Assembly: GCA_910575505.1 (NCBI GenBank)
Contig: CAJTFK010000001.1
Span: forward strand, 186,001-250,000
Origin: Oscillospiraceae bacterium
Lineage (GTDB): Bacteria; Bacillota; Clostridia; Oscillospirales; Oscillospiraceae
DNA: 64,000 bases
Direction of reading: 5' to 3'
The notes beneath the pieces were generated by a model. That model searched no databases. It was not told the DNA's origin and saw nothing but the letters and a program-made list of their open reading frames with translations. Positions 46,275 through 54,689 of the stretch are shown piece by piece (positions within the stretch are counted from its first letter, which is position 1; every line of letters begins with the position of its first letter). Position numbers and translations under genes: made by a program.

Positions 46275-47012
46275 TCACTTCAGGGAGGGAAGCAAATTGA
46301 GAATCTCCCGGAAATCCTCCACCACGGCGTCGGGCCGGTTCTCCTCGGTAAACTTCACCGGGTGCTTCTTCTCCGGGGAGGAAAAGATGATATTGAAGCC
46401 GATTCCGGCCTCCTTCGCCCCGGTGATATCCCGCTTGACATTGTCCGCCACGGACACGCAGTCCTCCGGCGCCACGCCGATGTCCTTGCAGGCCACTCTG
46501 TAGATTTCGGAACAGGGCTTGCGCAGTCCGCAGACGGAGGAGAGAATCACACTGTCGAAATACTCCGCCAGTCCGTCCTCCTCCAGCCAGTCGGGAACCT
46601 CGTTCTCCCCAATGAGGTTGGAGATGATGCCCAGCTTGTAGCCCCGCTCATGGAGTCCCCTGATGACCTCCACGCCGCCGTCCACAACGACCCGGCGGCC
46701 CTTGCACTGGCGGTACTGGAAGCTCAGCTCATGGCAGACCTGACGGATTCGCGCCCGGTCATAATCCGGCAGCAGCCACTTGCACCAGAGTTCCTCGTCA
46801 TTGGACTCCTTGTTCTCCCCCAGGGCCCACTTGCGGTAGGGCTCATAGCGCTCCTCAATCATCTGATAGAATTCCTCATAGGGCACGGGAGACCCGGCAA
46901 TCTCCGCCATCTTCCGGCGGGCGTGCTTCATATAGGGCTCCTCCAGCAGCGCGATGCGGAGGGTGCCGCCCAGGTCAAAAAAGACGGCCTTGTAGCGCTT
47001 TGTCATGTCCAT
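46275..47012 (-). CDS. HAD superfamily protein (second of three), DxGGT variant
   Basis: A 245-residue paralogue of its neighbours. Motif I is VFFDLGGTLR (Asp13 present, second Asp replaced by Gly15), motif II GIISNL, motif III LRKPC, motif IV SVADNVKRDITGAKEAGIG, in which the usual VGDN is VADN. The cap segment PYRKWALGENKESNDEELWCKWLLPDYDRARI aligns with the other two. It follows the first HAD gene by 15 nt. Translation may start at the Met two codons inside (MTKRYK). Confidence 0.82.
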   Translation of the reverse strand: MDMTKRYKAVFFDLGGTLRIALLEEPYMKHARRKMAEIAGSPVPYEEFYQMIEERYEPYRKWALGENKESNDEELWCKWLLPDYDRARIRQVCHELSFQYRQCKGRRVVVDGGVEVIRGLHERGYKLGIISNLIGENEVPDWLEEDGLAEYFDSVILSSVCGLRKPCSEIYRVACKDIGVAPEDCVSVADNVKRDITGAKEAGIGFNIIFSSPEKKHPVKFTEENRPDAVVEDFREILNLLPSLK

Positions 47013-47027
47013 TGGCGTTCCTCCTTA

Positions 47028-47762
47028 TCAAGTGCGCATGGGGAAGATGTCCAGCAGCTGGCTCAGGGCGGTGATTACGTGGTCGGGCGTGAACTCTTTC
47101 CCGGTGGCGTGCTCATTGTTCAGGGTATCGGGCTCGTCAATGCGGATCATCATGCCGAAGCCTGCCGCCTGGGTTCCCTCCACGTCCCGGACCGGGTTGT
47201 CGCCCACATAGGCGCAATTGGCCTCGGGCGTGCCGATGCAGCGGCACGCCAGGTGGTAAATCTCCGGGTTGGGCTTGCGCAGACGGACCTTGGAGGAGAG
47301 AATAGTGGTCTTGAAGCACTGGGCCACGCCGTCGGCGGCCATCCAGTCGGGAATCTCGGTCTCGGTGACGGTATTGGCGATGATGCCCAGCGTATAGCCC
47401 CGGGCGCAGAGCTCCTTGATGGTATCCACCGCGTCGGCCCGGGCCACACGGCGTCCGTCGTGGTCCCGCCACAGACGGGTGAGCTTCGCCGCGTTGGCGA
47501 AAATCATGTTGGCGTCATACTCCGGCAGCATATATTGGGTCCACAGCTCCCCTTCCGAGGCGTCCAGCAGGGTGGTCTTGGACATTTTGCGGTACTTGCT
47601 CCAGCGCTCCTCCAGCTTGGCAAAGAGCTCGTCGTGGGTCTCTGTGGTGTGAATCAGCTCCATCAATCCGGCCTCCGCCTGGTCGATGAAGTCCTGTTCC
47701 TTCAGAACGATGCGCAGGGTGTTGCCCACGTCAAAGAAAATGGTTTGGATATCCGGGGTCAT
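47028..47762 (-). CDS. HAD superfamily protein (first of three), DxGNT variant
   Basis: A 244-residue HAD type IA protein, first gene of the unit behind the LacI-type operator. Motif I is IFFDVGNTLR (nucleophile Asp11; second Asp replaced by Gly13). Motif II is GIIANT, motif III LRKPN and motif IV YVGDNPVRDVEGTQAAGFGM, all intact. The cap is helical. Three paralogues in a row with the same altered motif suggest an old duplication and a shared, special chemistry. Confidence 0.82.
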   Translation of the reverse strand: MTPDIQTIFFDVGNTLRIVLKEQDFIDQAEAGLMELIHTTETHDELFAKLEERWSKYRKMSKTTLLDASEGELWTQYMLPEYDANMIFANAAKLTRLWRDHDGRRVARADAVDTIKELCARGYTLGIIANTVTETEIPDWMAADGVAQCFKTTILSSKVRLRKPNPEIYHLACRCIGTPEANCAYVGDNPVRDVEGTQAAGFGMMIRIDEPDTLNNEHATGKEFTPDHVITALSQLLDIFPMRT

Positions 47763-47832
47763 GGAATCGTCCTCCTTTTATGTATGTAATGGTATCCGGG
47801 GCGGCGGACCGCGGGCCCTGAGGCTGCACTGT

Positions 47833-47843
47833 AAACGTTTGCG
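47833..47843. promoter_or_regulatory. LacI-type operator before the HAD-mutase unit
   Basis: AAACGTTTGCG, with the palindromic core AAACGTTT typical of LacI-family sites, lies 15 bp downstream of the -10 box. An identical 11-mer in the same orientation occurs before lacI (48042-48052). Confidence 0.75.
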
Positions 47844-47857
47844 GTCTTTTCATGCTT

Positions 47858-47887
47858 ATTCTAAATGAAACAGCGGTCTCTTGTCAA
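47858..47887 (-). promoter_or_regulatory. Promoter of the HAD-mutase unit
   Basis: TTGACA (complement of 47882-47887), 18 bp, TAGAAT (complement of 47858-47863). The operator lies just downstream, suiting repression. Confidence 0.78.
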
Positions 47888-47958
47888 TATGCCAAACGCC
47901 AAAGAGTTCAATAAATTTTCGTTTTTCTGCCCAAAAGCATGAAAAATACAGAATGATA

Positions 47959-47987
47959 TTGACATTGCGCCGAAAATCATATATTCT
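47959..47987 (+). promoter_or_regulatory. Promoter of lacI-type regulator gene
   Basis: TTGACA (47959-47964), 17 bp, TATTCT (47982-47987), divergent from the HAD promoter. Confidence 0.75.
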
Positions 47988-48041
47988 AAACTTGACAATC
48001 TGAAGCGGCCGGGCTTTGTCCGGTTTTCGCAAAAAAATCGG

Positions 48042-48052
48042 AAACGTTTGCG
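48042..48052. promoter_or_regulatory. LacI-type operator before lacI
   Basis: AAACGTTTGCG, identical to 47833-47843, between the lacI promoter and its start codon: probable autoregulation. Confidence 0.72.
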
Positions 48053-48082
48053 ATTTTCTATAGCTGGAAAGGACGCTGCGTT

Positions 48083-49093
48083 ATGAAAAATGTAACACTG
48101 AAGGATGTCGCCAAGGCCGCGGGTGTCTCCTATGCCACCGTTTCCAGAGCCCTCTCCGGCAGCCACCAGATCGGCAGCGACACCCGGGAGCGCATCATCA
48201 AGCTCTGCGACGAAATGGGCTACACCACCAACTATGTGGCCCGCTCCATGGTGACAAAGAGAACCGGCCTCATTGGCCTGGTGGTCCCCTCCATCGACAA
48301 TCAGTTCATGTCCGAGCTGGCCTACTACGCCGAGATGAGCGCCAGGGGACACGGATACAACATCATGCTCTGCAACTCCGGTCCCGACCTCAAGCAGGAG
48401 AAAACCGTGGTCAAGCTGCTGCTGAGCCGCCAGGTGGACGGCATTCTGATTGTCCCCCAGAGCCCCAGGACCTATGAAAACATCCGGGCCTACACGGACC
48501 AGGTGCCTACGGTTTTCCTCAGCGAGAATCTCCGGGACCAGCCCCAGAGCTATGTGGCCGTGGACAACAGCCGGGGCACCTACATCGGCGCCCGGTATCT
48601 CTATGAGCTGGGCCACCGGGATATTCTCTATTTTGGCCGCCGCCACACCACCACCCACCAGCTCCGGGCGGAGGGGTACATCCGGGCCTGCCAGGAGCTG
48701 AACCTCCGTCCCCGGTTTTTCAACAGCGAGTTCTCCCGCTCCTCCATCAACACCGGCTACCAGCTGGCACAGGAGCTGTTCTCCAGGCCCATCGACTACA
48801 CCGCCATTTTCGCCTCCACCGATTCCAACGCCCTGGGCGTTCTGAAGGCGGCGGACAACGCGGGCATTGACATCCCAGGTCGGCTAAGCCTGATTGGCTT
48901 TGACAATATCTCATCCACCGCCCTGCCCCGCATCGACCTCACCACCATTGAACAGCCCAAGCGGGAAATGGCGGTCCAGGCGGTGGACATGCTCCGGGAC
49001 AAGATTGAAAACGGCACCCAGGGCTATGTCCATCAGATTCTCATGCCCGTGCTGATTAAGCGGGGCACCTGCCGGGACCTCCTGAATCATTAG
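48083..49093 (+). CDS. LacI family transcriptional regulator
   Basis: A 336-residue repressor. The N-terminal helix-turn-helix is TLKDVAKAAGVSYATVSRALSGSHQIGSDTRERIIKLCDEMGY, followed by the hinge and a periplasmic-binding-protein-like effector domain (GLIGLVVPSIDNQFMSELAYYAE, YFGRR, FASTDSNALGVLKAADNAGIDIPGRLSLIGFDNI). It is divergent from the HAD-mutase unit and is followed by PHP and sugar-kinase-like genes. The effector is probably a sugar or sugar phosphate. Identical operator words lie before both units. Confidence 0.93.
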   Translation: MKNVTLKDVAKAAGVSYATVSRALSGSHQIGSDTRERIIKLCDEMGYTTNYVARSMVTKRTGLIGLVVPSIDNQFMSELAYYAEMSARGHGYNIMLCNSGPDLKQEKTVVKLLLSRQVDGILIVPQSPRTYENIRAYTDQVPTVFLSENLRDQPQSYVAVDNSRGTYIGARYLYELGHRDILYFGRRHTTTHQLRAEGYIRACQELNLRPRFFNSEFSRSSINTGYQLAQELFSRPIDYTAIFASTDSNALGVLKAADNAGIDIPGRLSLIGFDNISSTALPRIDLTTIEQPKREMAVQAVDMLRDKIENGTQGYVHQILMPVLIKRGTCRDLLNH

Positions 49094-49150
49094 AAATCAG
49101 GAATGAGAACTCAGGAATCATCCTGTCATTTCAGCCATTCCTAACTCATA
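49094..49150 (+). repeat. Heptamer stem-loop repeat (TAGGAAT type) after lacI
   Basis: Begins right after the lacI stop codon. The left arm (ATCAGGAATGAG, CTCAGGAAT) pairs with ATTCCTAACTCAT on the right; the loop holds TCCTGTCATTTCAG, nearly the same as at 60200-60218. Confidence 0.78.
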
Positions 49151-49171
49151 TCGGAAAGAAGGCTTTGAACT

Positions 49172-49900
49172 ATGAACGGCTATCGCTACGATCCCCATAC
49201 GCACACCGCCGAAACCAGCCGCTGCGGCCACCTCTATGCCGCCGACGTAGTGGACCGGTATGTCCGCAACGGCTTCACCGGCCTGGTGGTCACGGACCAT
49301 CTGCACCCCGAGTACCTCTCCCGCATCGACACCGAGCACAACTGGGACCTCGTGTGCGACCACTACCTCAGCGGGTATCACGCCTCCAAAAAGCGGGGCG
49401 ACGAGGTGGGCTTCGACGTCATTCTGGGCGCGGAATTCCGCTTTCCCGAGAACGACAACGACTACCTGGTTTACGGCATCGACGAACAGTGGCTCCGCTC
49501 CCACCCCTATGCCTGCTGCATGAGCGCCCAGGAGTTCTTCGACAAGTTCCACAGCGAGGTCCTCATCATCCACGCCCATCCCTTCCGCAAGGGCAGCGCC
49601 CCGGTTCAGGAGACCGCCGTCCACGGCGCGGAAATCATCAACGGAAACCCCCGCCATGAAAACAACAACGACAAGGCCCTGTCTCTCTGCCGCCGCCACC
49701 CGGAGTACTACCGTCTGGCCGGGTCCGATACCCACCGGGACGGCGACGAGGCCCGGACCGCTGTCATTCTGCCGGAGCGGGTCCATGATTCTTTCGCCTA
49801 TAAGCATTTGATTGAAACCCGGCAGTTCCACCTGTGGAGCCCGGAATTCCAGGAGTTTGTGGAGGCCGACGAGGCCATTCGGAAGGAGGAGACGAAATGA
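49172..49900 (+). CDS. PHP domain phosphoesterase
   Basis: A 242-residue PHP-superfamily metal-dependent phosphoesterase. Metal-binding motifs in order: DPHTHT (about residue 7), VVTDHLH, LGAEFRF, IIHAHPFRKG and LAGSDTHRDGDEA. Such proteins hydrolyse small phosphate esters. Its stop overlaps the start of the PfkB gene (ATGA), so both are made together under the LacI-type regulator. The substrate is unknown. Confidence 0.88.
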   Translation: MNGYRYDPHTHTAETSRCGHLYAADVVDRYVRNGFTGLVVTDHLHPEYLSRIDTEHNWDLVCDHYLSGYHASKKRGDEVGFDVILGAEFRFPENDNDYLVYGIDEQWLRSHPYACCMSAQEFFDKFHSEVLIIHAHPFRKGSAPVQETAVHGAEIINGNPRHENNNDKALSLCRRHPEYYRLAGSDTHRDGDEARTAVILPERVHDSFAYKHLIETRQFHLWSPEFQEFVEADEAIRKEETK

Positions 49901-50778
49901 GCCGGTTTGATTCTCTCATCATCGGCGAAACCGCCGTGGATACCAATGTGGACTATGACGGCACGGTGCTCCAGGCCACCGGCGGCGCGGTGTATTACTC
50001 CGGCTTCGCCGCCGCGGGCATCGGCCACAAAATCGCCGTCCTGCCCAAGGCGGACACCGCCCAGGTGGACCTGACCGCCGCTTTTGCCGCCGCCCCCAAC
50101 ATCACCGTTTTCCCGCTTCACAGCACCCATTCCTTCGTCACCAAAAACGTCTATCACACCCCGGATCGGGAGCGGCGGACCTCCACCGTGGACAGCAAGA
50201 TTGATCCCTACCGCCCCGAGGAGGTCCCGGAAGAGATCGACGCGAAAATCTGGCATCTGGCGGGCCTGGTGGGGGGCGACATCCCCGACGGGTTCCTGCC
50301 CTTCGCCGCGAAGCGCGCCATGCTGGCCATTGACGTGCAGTGCATGCTCCGCTGGGAGGAGAACGGCGGCATGGTCTATCGTGACTGGGCGGCCAAAAAG
50401 GAGCTGCTGCCCTATGTCCGCTTTCTGAAGACCGACGCCGCCGAGGCGGAGATCCTCACCGGCCTCACCGACCGGGCGGAGGCCGCCAAGGTCCTCTACG
50501 GCTGGGGCGCCCAGGAAATCCTGATTACCCACAACACCGAGGTCCTGGTCTATGACGGCAAGGAGGTCTACACCTGCCCCATCAAGGCCCGGAACCTCTC
50601 CGGCCGCACCGGCCGGGGGGACACCACCTTTGCCGGGTACATCAATGAGCGGCTGACCCAGGACATCCCCACAGCCCTCCGGACCGCCACGGCCCTGGTC
50701 TCCCTGAAAATGGAGACGCCGGGCCCCTACATGGGCACCCGTGCCGACGTGGAGGCGTACATCAGGGAATTCTATTAA
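49897..50778 (+). CDS. PfkB family carbohydrate kinase
   Basis: A 293-residue ribokinase-like protein. The N-terminal part has GETAVDTNVDYDGTVLQATGGAVYYSGFAAAGIGHKIAVLPK, and the C-terminal signature is SGRTGRGDTTFAGYINERL with the catalytic Asp in GRGD (usually GAGD). It probably phosphorylates a sugar or nucleoside. The ATG at 49897 overlaps the PHP stop and is preceded by GGAGGAGA. Last gene of the lacI-side unit, before a strong terminator. Confidence 0.88.
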   Translation: MSRFDSLIIGETAVDTNVDYDGTVLQATGGAVYYSGFAAAGIGHKIAVLPKADTAQVDLTAAFAAAPNITVFPLHSTHSFVTKNVYHTPDRERRTSTVDSKIDPYRPEEVPEEIDAKIWHLAGLVGGDIPDGFLPFAAKRAMLAIDVQCMLRWEENGGMVYRDWAAKKELLPYVRFLKTDAAEAEILTGLTDRAEAAKVLYGWGAQEILITHNTEVLVYDGKEVYTCPIKARNLSGRTGRGDTTFAGYINERLTQDIPTALRTATALVSLKMETPGPYMGTRADVEAYIREFY

Positions 50779-50785
50779 ATAGGCG

Positions 50786-50816
50786 AAGGCCCCCGGCGTC
50801 AGCCGGGGGCCTTTTT
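50786..50816 (+). terminator. Terminator of the PHP-pfkB unit
   Basis: AGGCCCCCGGC, GTCA, GCCGGGGGCCT, TTTTG: strong intrinsic terminator just after the stop. Confidence 0.92.
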
Positions 50817-51016
50817 GCATTTTTACATCCTTGCTTCTGCCTCTTTTCCGCAGAGGCGGGCCTCCCCGTCCGGCAAGCGGGAGCGCCCTGCTCGCGGTTT
50901 TTTCCGGGGGCCGCGTCCCGGCCCGTCCGGAGCGGGCCCCCGCGGCGGCGAAACTTCCGCATAGGGAAACACACATCTACAGCCGGAAATCCCCTCTGCC
51001 TTTCGGGGAGCACGGG

Positions 51017-52486
51017 CTACACCAGCTTCTCAAAGTAGTAAAACGTCTCGTCCTCTCCCTTCCGCCGCATGAAGGAGGACAGCATTTTGAAGGACGTCTG
51101 ATTCTCCTTGAAGCACCGGGCCAGCACCCGGCTCAGGTGGACCTTGTACAGCCCCCAGTCCGCCGCCGCCGTGATGGCCTCCGTGCCGTAGCCGCAGCCG
51201 GCGTAGGCCGGGGCAATCCGGCAGCCAACCTCTGCGCCGCCCCGGCTGTCGAACCCGTGGAGAACCGCCTCGCCAATCAGCTTCCCGTCCAGACGCACGG
51301 CAAACGTCACCATCTTACGGCTGTCGAAGTCGTGCCAGGCCTCCTTGATGAAGCGGCCCGCGTCCTCCTCCACCTCGTGCGCAAACGGCACCTCCGCAGG
51401 CACGGCCCTGCCGTTCACATAGGTAAAGTCCCACCAGCGGTTCCACTCCCGGTCCAGCACCAGGGCGTTGTAAGCGGAGGCATCCTCCATTGTCAAGGCG
51501 GAGAGGGTCAGGCGCTGGGTCTTCAGCTCCGGAATCTCCCCCACATGGCGGTGCAGGGCGTTCTGAGGCACAAAGCAGTATTTGGGAGCCAGCTTCACCG
51601 GTCCATATTGGAGCTTGGAGGTCCTGAGCCCCTTATCCGCCGCGTCGTCCTCCCGGTTGACCCACTGGCAGTCCCGGCCAAAGGCGTCCGCGAAGGCCTG
51701 GACAAAGGTGGGATACACCCCGGTGTAGGAATACAGCGCCTTTTCAATGTGAATAATGAGGGTCTCGCCGCATTTCTCCGCCAGGGCCAGGGCAATCAGC
51801 TTGTCCCCGTCGAACATGCCCCCGGCCACAAACCAGGGCTTTCCCGCCATTTTCAGCATGTCCTTGGCCCGATTCAGCTCCACCAGCGCCTTTTTGTTGT
51901 CCCCCTTGGGGAATTCCGCCTCGTAGTCCGCCCAGAACCGCTCAATCACAGGGGCGTCCGCCGCCGTCAGCCGCCGGACCTCCGCGTCGGGCCACTGGGC
52001 CCGGAATTTCTTGATGTGGTTCCGCTGGCCGGAGTACCGCCGCCCCGCGAAGAGCTGGAGATCCTTCCGGTCATAGATATAGTCCCGCCAGGTGCGGATG
52101 TCGCTGACCTGAACATAGGGATAGCGGGTCAGCAGCCGGGCCGCCTTGCACTCCGGCACCACAGAGATTACCGGAACAGCTTCGTTTTCCAGGCAGTAGG
52201 CCTCAATGGCGTCCAGGGCGGCGTCCTCGTCCCCCTCGGGGCCGGGAACGGGATAGTCAAAGAGCCATTTTCCCTCGTCGGTGTTCCGCACCACCAGACA
52301 GCCGGCCACCTCCGCCCAGACCGGGTGATATTTGAAGCCCCACATGAGCTTCGTGCCCAGCGAATATTCGCACAGGCCGTAGTCGCAGTTCTCATAGTAG
52401 CTTCGCAAAGTCTCCAGACTGGAGATCCGGGTCTCCGGGCTGGAGCTCCGCTTCTTCTGTAACATTACCGGCTTAAAATCAATCAT
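51017..52486 (-). CDS. DUF2156-GNAT fusion protein
   Basis: A 489-residue protein of two acyltransferase-like halves. The N-terminal 300 residues are of the DUF2156 type (the C-terminal domain of lysyl-phosphatidylglycerol synthases): YGLCEYSLGTKLMWGFKYHPVWAEV, QRNHIKKFRAQWPDAEVRRL, GGMFDGDKLIALALAE, VNREDDAADKGLRTSKLQYGPVKL. The C-terminal 180 residues are a GNAT acetyltransferase (ELKTQRLTLSALTMEDASAYN, LIGEAVLHGFDSRGGAEVGCRIAPAYAGCGYGTEAITAAADWGL). No membrane segment is seen. The target is unknown. The start at 52486 is chosen because the frame upstream is unlike the family. Confidence 0.82.
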   Translation of the reverse strand: MIDFKPVMLQKKRSSSPETRISSLETLRSYYENCDYGLCEYSLGTKLMWGFKYHPVWAEVAGCLVVRNTDEGKWLFDYPVPGPEGDEDAALDAIEAYCLENEAVPVISVVPECKAARLLTRYPYVQVSDIRTWRDYIYDRKDLQLFAGRRYSGQRNHIKKFRAQWPDAEVRRLTAADAPVIERFWADYEAEFPKGDNKKALVELNRAKDMLKMAGKPWFVAGGMFDGDKLIALALAEKCGETLIIHIEKALYSYTGVYPTFVQAFADAFGRDCQWVNREDDAADKGLRTSKLQYGPVKLAPKYCFVPQNALHRHVGEIPELKTQRLTLSALTMEDASAYNALVLDREWNRWWDFTYVNGRAVPAEVPFAHEVEEDAGRFIKEAWHDFDSRKMVTFAVRLDGKLIGEAVLHGFDSRGGAEVGCRIAPAYAGCGYGTEAITAAADWGLYKVHLSRVLARCFKENQTSFKMLSSFMRRKGEDETFYYFEKLV

Positions 52487-52661
52487 GATCTCGATCCCTG
52501 TCCTTTTCCTGTTCTCTTTGGTTTTCCGTATGCCTGTATATTTTAAACATTTTTTCGCTTTTTCTTCCGCCGCGCCGCCTCTGTCTCCGGCCTTCCGGCA
52601 GACCGCCTGTCCATCCCAGACGGACACCTTCCCCCACATCTGTGTATTTTTCCAGTTCTCC

Positions 52662-52690
52662 TTGACGCAATCGCGAAAATATAGTATATT
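52662..52690 (+). promoter_or_regulatory. Promoter of the symporter gene
   Basis: TTGACG (52662-52667), 17 bp, TATATT (52685-52690), about 35 nt before the start codon. Confidence 0.8.
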
Positions 52691-52726
52691 TTACTTACAT
52701 TATAGAATGGATAGGAGATGAAAGCA

Positions 52727-54301
52727 ATGGGAAATGGGAATGAAAGAGGCTCCTGGGGGAGCAACATCGGCTTTCTGATGGCGGCGATCGGCTCCGCTGT
52801 CGGCCTGGGCAACATCTGGGGCTTTCCCTATAAAATGGGCAAGTCCGGCGGCTTTACCTTCCTGATCATCTACTTGCTGCTGGCAATCTTCGTGGGCTTC
52901 AGCATCATGATGGCGGAACTGGCCATGGGCCGCAACACCGGCAAGGGCACCATCGGGGCGTACCACGCCCTGTCCGGACGCTTCAAGTGGGTAGGCTGGC
53001 TGGCGGTGTTCTCCCCCTTCGTAATCCTCAGCTTTTACACGGTTCTGGGAGGCTACTGCATTGAGTATATGTCTCTGAACCTCAGCAACCTGGCCTTTGC
53101 CGGGGCGGAGGTCAAGACGGGCTCGGACCTCTTCGGGGCCATGCTGACCAACCCCTTCGGCTGCGTCATGTTCACGTTCCTCTTCATGATTATCTGCTAC
53201 CTCATCAACCGGGGCGGCATCTCCGGGGGCATTGAGAAGTTCAACAATGTGGGTATGCCGGCCCTGTTCGTGATGCTCTGCATCATCATCATCCGGTCCC
53301 TGACCCTGCCCGGCGCCATGGAGGGCGTGAAGTTCATGTTCCTTCCTGGCTACGCGGTGCAGGCGGGCTTTATTGAGGAGGCCCCGGGCCTGATCTCCGT
53401 GCTGGCCACCGCCGGCGGGCAGATGTTCTTCTCCCTGTCTCTGGCCATGGGCATCACCATCACCTACGGCTCCTATATGAAGAAGTCGCAGAATATTGTG
53501 AAGAACTCCGTGGTGGTGGTCTTTGCGGACACCCTGGTGGCCATCATGGCGGGCATCGCCGTCATCCCCGCCGCCGTGGCGACCTACGGCCCCAGCGCCA
53601 CCCTCAGCGGCCCCAAGCTGCTGTTCATCACCCTTCAGGACGTGTTCCAGGCCATGGGCGCCGTGGGCCCCCTGTTCGGCGTGATTTTCTATCTGCTGGT
53701 GCTGATCGCCGCCATTTCCTCCGCCATCGCCCTCATTGAGGTGGTGGTCACCTTCCTGCTGGACCACGCGGAAACCAAGGGCAGGCAGGGCAACCGTCCT
53801 AAAACCGTGTTCTGGGTGTGCTTCGCCGTCATGGTGGAGGCCGCCATTGTGGCCCTGGACGGCCTGGGCAGCAACGTGGATGCCGCAGGCAAGGCTTTGT
53901 TTGTACCCGTACCCTTCCAGTCCATCGTCATCGGTCCCTGGAATGACAACTGGCTGGACTTCATGGATATGATGTCCGAGGGCATCGCCATGCCCGCCGG
54001 CGCGCTGCTGATGAGCATTATGATTGGCTGGGAGATTGGCGTCAAGCCCATCACCGACGAGATTCACCACGGCGCGGAGCAGATTCACTGGCTGAACAGG
54101 TTCATGCAGTTCTGCCTGATGTTTATTGTGCCCATCGCCATGGCCTTCATCCTGGGCGGTCAGATCGGCGATTTCTTCACCACCGACGCGGAGACCCAGG
54201 GCCAGACCATCTATTATATCGGCTATGCCGTGGGCGCGGTCATCCTGATTGTATCCTGGTTTGTGGCCTTCACCTCTCCCAAGCGGAAGGAACGGCTGTA
54301 A
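52727..54301 (+). CDS. Sodium-dependent transporter of the NSS family
   Basis: A 524-residue membrane protein with about 12 segments, of the neurotransmitter:sodium symporter family. The sodium and substrate site lies in GFLMAAIGSAVGLGNIWGFPYKMGKSGG, and GGQMFFSLSLAMGITITYGSYM forms TM6. Bacterial members import amino acids with Na+. The ATG at 52727 is chosen because the GGAG lies 9 nt before it; an ATG three codons earlier abuts the GGAG. Single-gene unit with its own promoter and terminator. Confidence 0.93.
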   Translation: MGNGNERGSWGSNIGFLMAAIGSAVGLGNIWGFPYKMGKSGGFTFLIIYLLLAIFVGFSIMMAELAMGRNTGKGTIGAYHALSGRFKWVGWLAVFSPFVILSFYTVLGGYCIEYMSLNLSNLAFAGAEVKTGSDLFGAMLTNPFGCVMFTFLFMIICYLINRGGISGGIEKFNNVGMPALFVMLCIIIIRSLTLPGAMEGVKFMFLPGYAVQAGFIEEAPGLISVLATAGGQMFFSLSLAMGITITYGSYMKKSQNIVKNSVVVVFADTLVAIMAGIAVIPAAVATYGPSATLSGPKLLFITLQDVFQAMGAVGPLFGVIFYLLVLIAAISSAIALIEVVVTFLLDHAETKGRQGNRPKTVFWVCFAVMVEAAIVALDGLGSNVDAAGKALFVPVPFQSIVIGPWNDNWLDFMDMMSEGIAMPAGALLMSIMIGWEIGVKPITDEIHHGAEQIHWLNRFMQFCLMFIVPIAMAFILGGQIGDFFTTDAETQGQTIYYIGYAVGAVILIVSWFVAFTSPKRKERL

Positions 54302-54334
54302 GCCTCCTGAACAGAACCCCATGGAACCATGAAA

Positions 54335-54366
54335 CGGGCGGAGCTTCGGCTCCGCTCGTTTTTTTG
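54335..54366 (+). terminator. Terminator of the symporter gene
   Basis: CGGGCGGAGC, TTCG, GCTCCGCTCG, then seven T: strong intrinsic terminator. Confidence 0.92.
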
Positions 54367-54497
54367 CTTTTTTGATTTTTAGTGCCTTTGGGTCTTTTCG
54401 ACCTCTACCACTATACCAAATTCCCCGGAAATTGCAAGCCCCGCCTTGCCAGGGAACGTATCCCCTCACGCATTTTATTACAGGACCATGATGTAGG

Positions 54498-54600
54498 GGA
54501 GGGGCTCTGTCCCCTCCCGTTCTTCCGGGCGCTCCATGCTTTCGGAGGACGGAACAGAGCCCGGCCCCCACATCAGGCCGCTCAACGGGGCGGCCTCTAC
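54498..54600. repeat. Dispersed repeat R6, copy B
   Basis: Inverted element with GGGGCTCTGTCCCC on the left and GGAACAGAGCCCGGCCCCC on the right; resembles 30866-30975. It occupies most of the gene-free stretch between the symporter terminator and 54689. Confidence 0.6.
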
Positions 54601-54689
54601 AAGATAAAATCTGCCAGCAGGACATTCCCCCTTGCCGGTTTTTTGCTTCCGCCCGGCGTTTTTTTGGTACCGCCCTTCGGCGGTCTTTT

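Noticed and set aside
39820-50778. Sulfosugar (sulfo-transketolase) pathway
   Set aside because: Split transketolase and an iron alcohol dehydrogenase fit superficially, but no sulfosugar isomerase, sulfoquinovosidase or exporter is present and the dehydrogenase looks more like the 4-hydroxybutyrate enzyme.
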